Part shown: in pieces, positions 19,269-28,881 of the stretch
How the letters are laid out: each line of letters opens with the position of its first letter
How positions within the stretch are numbered: position 1 is the stretch's first letter
Assembly (NCBI GenBank): GCA_026770025.1
Contig: JAMXDE010000014.1
Location: forward strand, 186,001-250,000
Reading direction: 5' to 3'
Length of the DNA: 64,000 nucleotides
Source of the DNA: Craspedostauros australis
Taxonomy: Eukaryota > Bacillariophyta > Bacillariophyceae > Mastogloiales > Achnanthaceae
Notes under the pieces: model-generated
The model's database searches: none
What the model was told of the DNA's origin: nothing
Seen by the model: the letters and a program-made list of their open reading frames with translations, nothing else
Position numbers and translations under genes: made by a program

Positions 19269-21079
19269 ATGAGCAACTCCGCAATCATCACAATTCTGCA
19301 GACTTCCGCAGCTTCGTCGTCTATTCACAGGTGATACAAAGGAGGGCGATCATACTCGCACTGCTACTCCTAATTGCAACCAACAAGTGCCTATGTAGCG
19401 ATCCGAGAAGGGGCGACATCGAGGAGAGCATGCGGTCAATCGCATCAGACATTCCGTCCGAGATGGACTCCAAGCAAGATCCACCAACAAACGCAGAGAT
19501 GAAGCAGGATGGACAGCAACGTGCGCCGTCTGCACCTACTGCGGGACCATCCGAAGAAGCCAAACAGGAAGGAGCATCACCGCAAGGAAGTTCAATCTCA
19601 AAGGAACTGCGAGACTTCTATGCACAGCAGAATGTGCACATCGGTAGCGGCGGTCCTGCCAATCAGGGTGGTAGCAGCATGGCAACTCAGCCGTTGCGTT
19701 TCGTGCGTTTCAATCCACGCTTTGATGAAATCGAGACTCTGAAGTTGCTGCAGGCAGAGTTGGAGGAACAACCGCATGATTCCCAATCGAATGCTGCTGC
19801 CAAGGCGCAAGTGGAGAGGGTGGAGTGGTTGGACGCCATCTGTGGTTTTTATGCGTTGCCAGGACAATTTCCGATGTCCCAATCGCAGTGCTTTCGATCA
19901 GGACGCATCTACGGAATGGATGTGAGTTCCGGTGCGGCTGTGGCTGCGTTGCTCTTTGATCAGTATGATAGTGAGGAGGATACTGGCAGCAATGGAGAGG
20001 ATGCTGGGATCACCAGTGACAACAACGAAGGAGACGGGAGTGGACTGGAAGAGGAACGGATATTGGACATGTGCTGCTGTCCAGGATTGAAGCTCTGTTT
20101 TATGGCCGACATCGTGCAGCAGCGGCGGCGGCAGCCACAAAGCCAACCACGAAACCAGACAATCGACAGTGCAACGAATACAACCATCGTCGGCGTTGAC
20201 ATTTCAGAAAACCGAATGGCGCTGTGCAAGCGGATCATCAACAAGTATCTGATCGATCCATCGACGTCAGGTCAAGCAGAAGAGCAACAGCAACAACAAC
20301 AACAACAGCAGCAGTCGCCACAGGCGAATCCATCCCAAGAGGCAGGCACCACATCGGAACGGCCACCCAAACAGCCTCGCTTCCCTCACAGCCCGATACC
20401 CAAAATACGATTGTATTGTCAGGATGGAACGACGTTCGGCACATCCACACACACGCCACCCAACAGCCTCATCTTCGATGCTTCCATCGCTCGCGATGAA
20501 TTTAAGCATCGCGGTAAGCGCAAGCGCATGAACAAGAGCGCGCGTGCAAGAGAACGCAAACGACTGAAGCAAGCGGCTGATGATGACTTCACTCCGTTAG
20601 GTACAAGCAGCAACGTCAACATGAAGCTGTTTGACAAGGTCCTCGTGGACGCAGAATGCAGCACGGACGGTTCGTGGAAGCATCTGGAGCAAAAGCTCAA
20701 AGCAGCCAACAACATGACGAGCGATCCCGTTCACAATTCCCTTCTCACCAATCCGGCGCAATTGTCCGAATTGGTGAAGCTGCAGAAAAAGTTGATTTGG
20801 TCCGGGTACCGATTGTTGAAGGAAGGCGGGACGATGGTGTACTCCACCTGCTCCTTGTCGCAGGATCAGAATGAGCACGTCGTGTCGTGGCTGTTGCAAC
20901 AGGAGACGGTGTCGGCTCGGATCGTGCCTGTTCGGTTCGACAAAGCGAGGAATTCCAAGTTGGTGGGGGAAGGCAGTCTGCCGGGAACTGTCCGATTTCA
21001 ACCAAGTTTGGGGGACACGAAGGAGCACTTTGGAGGTGGATTCTTTTTGGCCAAGATACGGAAGATCAAGACTGGATGA
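19269..21079 (+). CDS. NSUN-type (NOL1/NOP2/Sun) RNA cytosine-C5 methyltransferase, two exons, about 580 aa
   Basis: The long frame 5' of 19399 has no ATG, only a GTG at 19331. A better model starts at ATG 19269 (MSNSAIITILQTSAASSSIH). It removes a 68-bp GT-AG intron (19331-19398) with a CTAAT branch-like site, and continues in frame (junction Ser). Motifs of the RsmB/NOP2/Sun methyltransferase fold are in order: LDMCCCPGLKLCFMAD (SAM loop, near 20065), GVDISENRMALCKR (near 20195), DKVLVDAECSTDG (motif IV cysteine, near 20635), YSTCSLSQDQNEHV (motif VI cysteine, near 20840), and a FFLAKIRK C-terminus. Both conserved cysteines are present, so it should be active on tRNA or rRNA; the substrate is unknown. 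Motif IV reads DAEC where most members have DAPC. It also has a poly-Gln run and two disordered inserts. Confidence 0.85.
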
Positions 21080-21516
21080 GGGCGTTGCTTGGATGGCGCG
21101 TTGAGTATCTATCTATTCTCCAGGGGGGGCGTTTTCGAACAACGAGACCCTGGCAACAAATAGAAGTCAAGCAGAATACTTTGGCAAATTACAAAAGTGT
21201 CACTCTCAGTTTTCGCATCACCAGGAGTAGTAGACGTATGCGCAGCGCGGTAAAAGTGCAGCATACGAGTGGAATTGGAACGCTCCAGTTGCTGTTCACG
21301 CGATTTAAGGTATAGTTACAGGGTGGAATCATACATTCATGTGTGTATGCATATTTGAAAATGAATTCGTTGCTTCGTGTCAGAAGATGTACTGGTGGAG
21401 TGGCGTATTGACGCAAACAAGCAGAGTAATGGATGGGAGCGCACCATCCATCCATGCACCCAGTCATTCAGTCAGTCACTACTGCAACCTCTTCCAACGA
21501 ATGCTCCAGAGCATTT
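21080..21516. other. Convergent intergenic region
   Basis: This lies between the 3' ends of the methyltransferase and RBM22 genes. I see no gene or notable repeat. Confidence 0.5.
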
Positions 21517-22815
21517 TTACGAAATAGGCTTGCTCCCGAAACGCGATGGATCCGCGCTGGGATAGTACGGTGCCCTCGGACCACCGACCTTCCTGGCTGC
21601 GCTCGCACCAGCCCGACGAATGGGCCCGCCACCTGGTCGTGGCACTGACGATGATGGACGCGGCACGTTCGACGATCCTCCCTGATTCTGACGACGTGCG
21701 GCTGCGATGGCGGCAACCTCCGGTGGCGGGCGTGCGGCAACCAAACCCTTCGGTATGTTCATGTTGCCAGACATACCACCTGGTGGTGGCAGCGGGCGCG
21801 ACATGCCATAACGATTGCTTGGCCCCTTGTTGTGGAATCCACGCGATCCTGCGGTGCCATCTCCTCGCTTGGGCGCTCGTGCCCACGATACGAACAGCTG
21901 TCGTCCCGAAAGCTGCGTGCGGTTCATGCTGGCAATCGCAAGCTCCGTGGCCTCCGGCTGCGTGTACTCCACGAAGGCCTGTCCCTTGTCGGCCTGGAGT
22001 CTGACGGAGACGATTTCTCCGAAGGAGTAGAACTTGTCGCGAATGTCATCCTCCGACACAGGCGGGTACGGTTTGTCGCCCTGCAAGCGCATGTACAAGG
22101 TGGCCTTGGACTTGTTGAGGCCGTTCTTGTCTGCGTCGTTCTGCTTGGCATCCTTGCGGTCCTGGCGTTCCATGATCTTGTTGGCCACGGGGTCGCTCGT
22201 TCCGTAGAAGCGGTCCTTCGTGGTCTGCTTGGACATGGGGTCGTTGCGATCCCTCGGCATTTCGTGGCGGAACGGACAGCTGGCCCCGCGGTTGCATTCG
22301 CCGCGCGCAAAGAAGCTGCAGAGGTTGGCGAGGTTCCTCTCGTAGCGCGGCTTCATGTTGGCCATGGATTTGAGCTTGGCGACGGCCAGAGCGTTGGCGT
22401 CTCCCACGAGGTCCTTGCCTTCCGCAATGGCCTGCTCCTGCTGGGCCTTGTGCCACGAGCGGTTGGCGTTGGATTGCGGCACGACGGTGGTCGCCGCCGC
22501 GCTGCCCGCCTCACGCAGGACCTTGTCGCGCACTTGGACCGGCAGACCGTACTGCAGATCGTAGATGCAGACCTGACACACGTTCTTCGCCTGCGCGCAG
22601 CTCTTGCAGATCTCCACGCGCTTGAGACGCCCCTTGGTGCCGGCCTGCCAGGCGAAGACGGTGAAGGGCGCCTCGCAAATCTGGCACTTCTTGCCGTGCT
22701 TCTCCTTCGTCATGCGCACGTAAGGGTTGTCGCCGAGGCAGGTCTCGCAGACCAAAGGGAACTCGCTGTCCTCCCACTTGGCCATGTTGTCGTCTTTCTT
22801 GATTTTGGTCGCCAT
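21517..22815 (-). CDS. RBM22: Pre-mRNA splicing factor RBM22/SLT11, 432 aa
   Basis: The N-terminus has the RBM22/Slt11 cysteine-rich domain: FPLVCETCLGDNPYVRMTKE, then CQICEAPFTVF, CKSCAQAKNVCQVC and DLQYGLPVQVRD (residues 18-97). A CCCH zinc finger follows at C166, C174, C180 and H184, then an RRM (about 236-315) with RNP2 TLYMRL and RNP1 KGQAFVEY. The tail is rich in Gly, Pro and Arg. In yeast and human this protein binds the U6 ISL and intron in the active spliceosome with the NTC-related complex. The gene has no intron. The leading ATG is the first one after a TG-rich leader. Confidence 0.95.
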   Translation of the reverse strand: MATKIKKDDNMAKWEDSEFPLVCETCLGDNPYVRMTKEKHGKKCQICEAPFTVFAWQAGTKGRLKRVEICKSCAQAKNVCQVCIYDLQYGLPVQVRDKVLREAGSAAATTVVPQSNANRSWHKAQQEQAIAEGKDLVGDANALAVAKLKSMANMKPRYERNLANLCSFFARGECNRGASCPFRHEMPRDRNDPMSKQTTKDRFYGTSDPVANKIMERQDRKDAKQNDADKNGLNKSKATLYMRLQGDKPYPPVSEDDIRDKFYSFGEIVSVRLQADKGQAFVEYTQPEATELAIASMNRTQLSGRQLFVSWARAPKRGDGTAGSRGFHNKGPSNRYGMSRPLPPPGGMSGNMNIPKGLVAARPPPEVAAIAAARRQNQGGSSNVPRPSSSVPRPGGGPIRRAGASAARKVGGPRAPYYPSADPSRFGSKPIS

Positions 22816-23711
22816 GGTCGCGTCGTCTCGATTTTATTATGCTTGTGTGCTGCGGCTGCTGTTGCAACTTGGGGTGGACGTGTTCTGCGCGATGGATGAT
22901 GGATGTGAGGTTGGAATGAGTTGTGCCAATGTGGAGGGAAGGTCTGCTGTTGGGAGTGGAAGGCGCACTGCGATGATGCAATGCCTTGGATGGGAGGGTT
23001 TGGTGGTGTTGCCTGCTTTCTTTCGTTTTTGCCTTTCACGATTATTTTTGGTTGGGTGTTGTGTGCTCACTTTTTCAACAGCATCAGTCTGTCCTTCTCC
23101 CGGCTGTACAGTATCACGAGGTCTCAACGAGCATCGATGGAGTTCGAAGATGCTCTTTCCAGTATTTACTCCATTGAGTCAAATCGATACATTTATATTT
23201 GTCTTAAGGTTTGAATGTTTTTATTAATCTGCTTGCGCACGCACAGTCGAGACACATGTATCAGGTATTTGGCTCCTTTGGCGAGTTCGATCTCACAAAA
23301 TCAGCGACAACTCCACTCTTTTCTGTTCTTTCGCCAAACCATCAGCGGTCACAACACATTCAACAACACATCCAACAGCACATTCAACAGCACGCTCGAC
23401 AAAGCGCACATCGACTTCGACGTCGCCTTCATCCATCTCTCCAACTTCTGGGTGGAGCAGACAGATCGCATTCATCAACTCTGCCAACAACCGAAGTCGA
23501 ATCATTTACAGCCACACTTGGAGCCGGACCGCCCTCTTTGCGAGGTCACAAAGTTCCATTGCATTCCATTCCTGCGTCTGCATGGTGCTCTGCACAGCGT
23601 CATAAGTACGACGACGAGCAGCATCGAAGTGCCTCATTCCAAGTTCAGATACGGAGGCCTATCACTGGAGAGTTCAGCAGCAGAGTTGCCTCCTCCTGCT
23701 CCAACCCAACC
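22816..23711. promoter_or_regulatory. Divergent promoter and leader region
   Basis: This 896-bp region separates the head-to-head RBM22 and 23712 genes. The plus frame of the downstream gene is open back to 23211, but that extension has the composition of a leader (CAACACATT repeats at 23355-23400) and no domain. An overlapping frame at 23215-23715 ends across the chosen start. Confidence 0.45.
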
Positions 23712-26700
23712 ATGAGGCTGCTGCGCGCGTGCACGGCGGAGGGGCAGGTTCTCGATGAATCGATGGACAAGAAGGTGAAGCTGCATCAGCTAGAGCAGAA
23801 GAACAAGAGCAAGAACACCAACACGAATACGAAACAACAGCCGGTGCAGAACGAAAAGGAGTACGAGTACGTGCAGAGGAAGTTCGGATACGACAGCGCT
23901 CCACCGTCGCACTACGCGCCGCCATCACGGCAGCCTCAGAAGGCTACGAACGGCACCAACTTCGTTCGGGACGATGTACCCTCCGAACTGTCCAACTCGT
24001 TTTCGGAGAACGAATACGTGGGCAACGAGGCGATGATGCAAGCGCATGCCCAGTACGCGGCAGGAGGTGGCCGCGCTCCAATTCCCGCCGGGAACGCACC
24101 GATGCCCTACAATGGCCAAGGACAGATGCAGATGATGCACCAGATGTATGGCAATCAACCGCCGATGCGTGGCGCTCCGCCTCTGCCATACAAACAACCC
24201 CGCCAGGCAGCACCACCTCCACCGCAGCCAACGCAGCAACAGGAACAGCAACCGGAAATAGCGCGGCAGGCATCGTCGCAGTCGTTCCTCAGCAGGACAT
24301 CCATCGGGCAGTACTTTGGCATGTACGGCCAGCAGCAAGATGCTGTTCTGGAAACTCCGCAAGCACCGCAGATTCACAACCATCAGATCGACCAACCAAG
24401 AGACCATCAGCGCGGGCACATTCAGGGACGCCAGGCACCTGCCAAACACCAGAGTCCACCAGTCACCAACCAGAACCGAGGTCAGGTCAAGCATGCTGCG
24501 AGCAGCGAGAGCGTCAATTTGGCAATCAACCGCAGCACTTCGTCCCAGCGACACCAGCAACAAGTGCAACCGCCGGCACAGAAACCCAAACCATCCAGCC
24601 GGCAGAAGCCCCCGTTGCGGGGTGGGGCCACAGCAACTCCCAACAACTACCGTGATCCGCACGCTGTCATCGATCGCGTGCCGACGGCCTACAGCTACAC
24701 GTCCCATGATTCCGCCGATGAGTTCAACGAGGAGAAGTCGAGACACTCGCGCTACACTGCGACCTCTGACGAGATCGAGCAGCAGAACTCGTTGCAGGAG
24801 AAGAAGAACAAGGCTGCATCAAGAAGCCCTCCTGAACCATCGAAAAGGGCGAGCCGGGACAAGAAGACATCGACCAGTAGAGGCATGCCATCTGGAACAG
24901 GGGCAACAGCAGGACTTCCGGAGGAGGCGCCCGCCGCTAACAGCAGGAAGCCCGGAAGGGGAATCAACAACCTCATCAGCCATTGGGAACAACGCACCGA
25001 TGGTGATCAAGCTGCCGATCAGCCACGTGGCTCACACGATGACAAAGTCACCGAGGACCCTCGAGCAAGTGAGAATGACAGAGATTCAAGACCTCGTTCG
25101 CGTCCGCACACCAACGAAGACCACAAGCACCACCAAGATGATGCCGCCCTGGCAAGGGAAGAAGAAGCCTACCGCAGCGGTTACGCGAATGAACGCAACA
25201 ACCAACGTGGGCCGCCTCATCGCAACGACAGAGCCAACGACCAACGTGATCCATCATACCAACACAATCAAAGCAACCATCATCACAACCGCAGCAGCCA
25301 AGAGGAACACCGCCACGACGGGTACGATCAACAGCTGGATTCTTACGGCCGTCCAATCGATAGTGGATACTACGATGCCGCGCAGAGTGGGGGTCACATT
25401 AACCCACCCCACCACGACGGGAGGGATGTGCGAGGAGAATACGGCGGCTATGATGCGCGGGATGATCACGGCCAAATGAGAAATTCCACTGCATACGACG
25501 GCCGCGAACCACAGCCATCCGGACTGGCACGAGGTGCAGGCGCAGAGCAACGGGATGCGGCACCGTCGACACAACGACGCCCGTCGATCGCGCCACCTGC
25601 GACCACCGCTGCTGCCCCTTCGACGTTGCGCAAGCCCATGACGATGACCATGAAGAGCAGCAACACCAAGCAGCACGCTTCTTCCACGAAGGAAAAGGGC
25701 GGCAAGGAAAAGAAGGGCCGAGGACTCTTCGGACGTCTCCGAGGATCCAAGAAGGACCAGTCCAGCACCGCAGCGAAACACAACACTTCCAAGTCCACAC
25801 CAGCAGTTGGTGGTGCACAGATCATCTACAAGAAGAATAGCAAGAGCAAGCAGACGAACCACCTTGGACTTGGCAACATGGCCACCAACAACTGCCGCAG
25901 AGGCAGCAAGGATGAAACGGGCAGTCACCAACAGCAGGAGGACGCGCGACGAGGACACAGGCCGGTTAGCGTCGCAGGGGTGGGTGGTGGCAGGAGCGAC
26001 GTGTCTCCTCCAGCTTCCACCATCGTCATCCCTCCATCCGTCGGACACGACAGCATACACAACGGCGTTCGTATGAATCATCACACTGATCCCCACCACC
26101 CATATCATCACGGAGGGGGCATCGTGATGCACGAGGGTGATCCTTGGATGGATAAACGTCGTGCCGAGATGATGGAGAAATACTACGAAAACGATGGCCA
26201 CCATCACCCAGGAGGACAGCAGCAGCCGTCGACACCACCGCCACACAGACAAGGACAGCATCACTATCAGCACCAGCACCATCAACAACCACCTCCACAG
26301 CAGCAGCACCAGCATCACCACCCTCATCATCCCGTCAATGAGTTCCGTGAGGCGGAGCGAAGCCGTTCGTACGATCCGCAACACCTCACCGTGCAGCGCA
26401 GCACCAGCCAACACCACCAGCCTCATCACCGCCATCCACACGCGGCACCTCCTCCACAGATTGTGCCGCAGCAGGGCAGCGGCATGCCGTCCCCAGTGAA
26501 TGGCCGGCCGTACTACGATCGCTACGGCGAAGAGGAGATGCTGGATGACTACGAACGTCATTTGTTGGTGCAGCGCAGTTACAGCCGTCACAATATGAAC
26601 AGCAGCCCGTACGATGGCGGCGCCGCCAGTCCATCCCCACGCAGCATGCAGCCATACCATCCTAAATACCAGCACCAGCATCATCAGCAACAACACCAAC

Positions 26701-26819
26701 ATGCTCCTCCTGCGCAAATGGCGATGCCGAAGCGGGCGCACAAGAAGTACGTGCCGCCAGAGCGCAAGACCTTTCCACCACCGGAACGCACCGGAATCGC
26801 GGACATCCATTACATCTAA
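23712..26819 (+). CDS. Large disordered Gln/His/Pro-rich protein, 1035 aa, unknown function
   Basis: I do not recognise this gene. The chosen start (MRLLRACTAEGQVLDESM) begins the first stretch that looks like protein; the frame is open further upstream. The product is almost wholly low complexity: poly-Gln/Pro near residues 150-190, charged Arg/Asp/His stretches in the middle, and His-rich runs near the C-terminus. A basic segment KEKKGRGLFGRLRGSKKDQ lies near residue 665 and could be a nuclear or membrane-binding signal. The last 30 residues (KKYVPPERKTFPPPERTGIA) are Pro-rich. The single frame of over 1000 codons with third-position bias makes it a real gene. Scaffold or RNA-binding roles are possible but nothing shows them. 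Confidence 0.75.
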   Translation: MRLLRACTAEGQVLDESMDKKVKLHQLEQKNKSKNTNTNTKQQPVQNEKEYEYVQRKFGYDSAPPSHYAPPSRQPQKATNGTNFVRDDVPSELSNSFSENEYVGNEAMMQAHAQYAAGGGRAPIPAGNAPMPYNGQGQMQMMHQMYGNQPPMRGAPPLPYKQPRQAAPPPPQPTQQQEQQPEIARQASSQSFLSRTSIGQYFGMYGQQQDAVLETPQAPQIHNHQIDQPRDHQRGHIQGRQAPAKHQSPPVTNQNRGQVKHAASSESVNLAINRSTSSQRHQQQVQPPAQKPKPSSRQKPPLRGGATATPNNYRDPHAVIDRVPTAYSYTSHDSADEFNEEKSRHSRYTATSDEIEQQNSLQEKKNKAASRSPPEPSKRASRDKKTSTSRGMPSGTGATAGLPEEAPAANSRKPGRGINNLISHWEQRTDGDQAADQPRGSHDDKVTEDPRASENDRDSRPRSRPHTNEDHKHHQDDAALAREEEAYRSGYANERNNQRGPPHRNDRANDQRDPSYQHNQSNHHHNRSSQEEHRHDGYDQQLDSYGRPIDSGYYDAAQSGGHINPPHHDGRDVRGEYGGYDARDDHGQMRNSTAYDGREPQPSGLARGAGAEQRDAAPSTQRRPSIAPPATTAAAPSTLRKPMTMTMKSSNTKQHASSTKEKGGKEKKGRGLFGRLRGSKKDQSSTAAKHNTSKSTPAVGGAQIIYKKNSKSKQTNHLGLGNMATNNCRRGSKDETGSHQQQEDARRGHRPVSVAGVGGGRSDVSPPASTIVIPPSVGHDSIHNGVRMNHHTDPHHPYHHGGGIVMHEGDPWMDKRRAEMMEKYYENDGHHHPGGQQQPSTPPPHRQGQHHYQHQHHQQPPPQQQHQHHHPHHPVNEFREAERSRSYDPQHLTVQRSTSQHHQPHHRHPHAAPPPQIVPQQGSGMPSPVNGRPYYDRYGEEEMLDDYERHLLVQRSYSRHNMNSSPYDGGAASPSPRSMQPYHPKYQHQHHQQQHQHAPPAQMAMPKRAHKKYVPPERKTFPPPERTGIADIHYI

Positions 26820-27054
26820 TCGAATGTGCGAACGTGCGTAAGTAGTAAGTATTGATTATTGACTATTGACGAGAATAGGGAAAAGTAACTTGATCACGGT
26901 GCGGGATGGAGAAGACGTTGGCATTTAGACCACAAATGATGAATAACTATTGTAAAAAGCAGACCGATTAAAATCAAATCAACTTGAAAGGGATATTATT
27001 CGAGTTAGAGAGATAGAGTTGAGAGTGCAATATAATACATTATTGCTCCACTTT

Positions 27055-28881
27055 TCATGACTCCGTTGGGCACGCAGAAGCGTAACCAGAGCTGTTGATC
27101 GCCACCATTATTCCATGACCATCATCATCCTGGAGGAACAGCCGCGGAGGCTTGTAACCAAAGACATCCAACCCTTCTCCAGCAGCATCATGCAAATCAT
27201 TCCACAATTTGGGATTGTCGGCGAGGTTGGCAACCCATTCAGCAAAGTCGTAACGTTGAAATGGAAGCGTTGGATGTGTTGCTGCCGACCCATCAGGTTT
27301 GTTGACGTCGATGATTCTTTGTTTGAACTGTTGCCCATGCTTCGGCGTATCTGCAAATGCAAACTTGCGACGTGACAATCCATGATGCTGCCCGTGGTGC
27401 TGCTTGTTTCCGGTATGATCGGTGCGAAATTGATTGCCACCTCTCAAGAACGGCGGTTTGGGAATCTTGAGTTTCCCATCATCGTGTTCGTGATCATTAT
27501 TACCATCACCATTGCCATTGCCATGAACCCCCACCGAATGATTCTGATCGATCTCAAGAAGATGTCTTGCATGAATTCCTACCCCATCCTCCTGCTGCTG
27601 CTGCTGCTGCTTCTGCCGCATCAGCTGCCATTTCGGCACATTCTGGATCGCCGCGATTTGCTTCGCCAAGGCGCAGAGGGAAGCGAGCTTGGAGTCTTGA
27701 GCAGGGTTGTCGGAGCTCACGATGTCGGCACTGTGGGCAGCGAGGACGCCGTCCCAACGAACAAATTGCGAGAGATGGACGAGACTGGGTAATGGATTTA
27801 GCATCAGTTCTTCAATCCGCATGGTCAAGTAGACATCGGAATGAAATCGATGAACCTGATGATGATGATCTTGGTCCTGCGCGACATGCGGTTGATCCTT
27901 TCTCTGCATGAGTCGCGTAGTTGTTGCTCGAAGATCGCCAAAGAAGCGAACGACTTGCAGATTCCAATCACTCCAAAGCTTGATCAGACGTTCCTTTCGC
28001 GAATTCTGGTTGGAGTCCATCCAATTTCCAGTACGGCCGGAATCCAGGAAATGCGAAAGCACGGAAGATGATTGCGCCAACGCCGTTTGGTGTCGCTTGC
28101 CCAATGCAATATCCCGCCCATCACGCACGACATGCAGGATCTTGATTTGGTATGGCACCTCTGCGGGAACCTTGATTTGGGAGAGGAATGGCGCAATCAG
28201 GATGAGAGCCGGATCGTGGTACACGAAGGATCGATGCGAATGGGAGGGTGAAACGCCATTGACGGAAGCAACCGTTTGGTCACTCTTTGGACGATGGTCT
28301 TGTTCCAGCATTCGCGGGAGCGCCGCATTTAAGCGTTGTTGGACATGATCCAGAAGGCACCGCTGTACAGAAGTCGATTTCGTGAATGATGCATGCCGTG
28401 CGTTGTGACCATCATTTTTGGCATCCGTCTTGATCACAGCACCCCCCTTCTGATCGCTTTGCTGCAAGCATCCAACCCAACCGTCTTGCTTCAATCTGCG
28501 CCGCTGCTGATCGGGAGCGTTGGCATGTTCACCTTGATCCTCATAATTGGGCGCGTCATCGACAACGTGAAAGCCCAGCCTCTGAAACACGGACAGAAAT
28601 GCTTCCACGCCCGAACCTTCCACGCTCACGGCAAAGAGCGCAACAGGTGGTTGCGGCTCATCATGTCCATGCCGATCACCTGCTGTGAAAGAGGCCCATG
28701 AAGACCATGGGAAGGTTGCCGAATCGATTCCTCCGCCACCAGCTGTTGACGTGAACGTTGTCACCAGCGACGATGGTACTGGGTGCAATGACAAAGCAAC
28801 GCCCAGATACAGCGCCTGCGCGACGATCAAAGTCAGCAGCAAGAGTACCAGCAGGATGAGAGCGGCTGTTCGCACACGCAT
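27055..28881 (-). CDS. Type II membrane sulfotransferase-like protein, 608 aa
   Basis: The frame is open from 29271, but the ATG at 28881 gives MRVRTAALILLVLLLLTLIV, a clean N-terminal signal anchor, so it is preferred. The lumenal part has a 5'-phosphosulfate-loop-like segment (FAVSVEGSGVEAFLSVFQRLGF), the 3'-phosphate motif VVRDGRDIA (near 28120), and LTMRIEELMLNPLPSLVHLSQFV, the usual (Y)EDL..NP...L..L motif. It ends with a helix motif WVANLADNPKLWNDLHDAAG. These fit the PAPS-dependent sulfotransferase fold of Golgi enzymes that sulfate glycans. The P-loop is degenerate (SVEGSG rather than a Lys-containing loop), so activity is uncertain. Poly-Gln and His/Asp/Gly-rich inserts enlarge the domain. 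Confidence 0.72.
   Translation of the reverse strand: MRVRTAALILLVLLLLTLIVAQALYLGVALSLHPVPSSLVTTFTSTAGGGGIDSATFPWSSWASFTAGDRHGHDEPQPPVALFAVSVEGSGVEAFLSVFQRLGFHVVDDAPNYEDQGEHANAPDQQRRRLKQDGWVGCLQQSDQKGGAVIKTDAKNDGHNARHASFTKSTSVQRCLLDHVQQRLNAALPRMLEQDHRPKSDQTVASVNGVSPSHSHRSFVYHDPALILIAPFLSQIKVPAEVPYQIKILHVVRDGRDIALGKRHQTALAQSSSVLSHFLDSGRTGNWMDSNQNSRKERLIKLWSDWNLQVVRFFGDLRATTTRLMQRKDQPHVAQDQDHHHQVHRFHSDVYLTMRIEELMLNPLPSLVHLSQFVRWDGVLAAHSADIVSSDNPAQDSKLASLCALAKQIAAIQNVPKWQLMRQKQQQQQQEDGVGIHARHLLEIDQNHSVGVHGNGNGDGNNDHEHDDGKLKIPKPPFLRGGNQFRTDHTGNKQHHGQHHGLSRRKFAFADTPKHGQQFKQRIIDVNKPDGSAATHPTLPFQRYDFAEWVANLADNPKLWNDLHDAAGEGLDVFGYKPPRLFLQDDDGHGIMVAINSSGYASACPTES

Noticed and set aside
23211..23711. 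An N-terminal extension of the disordered protein.
   Set aside because: It reads as a leader with translated CAACACATT repeats. The later ATG begins a sequence that looks like protein.
25254..26810. A 518-codon minus-strand frame opposite the disordered protein.
   Set aside because: It is an antisense shadow of His/Gln/Pro-rich codons, rich in Leu/Val/Trp without a domain.
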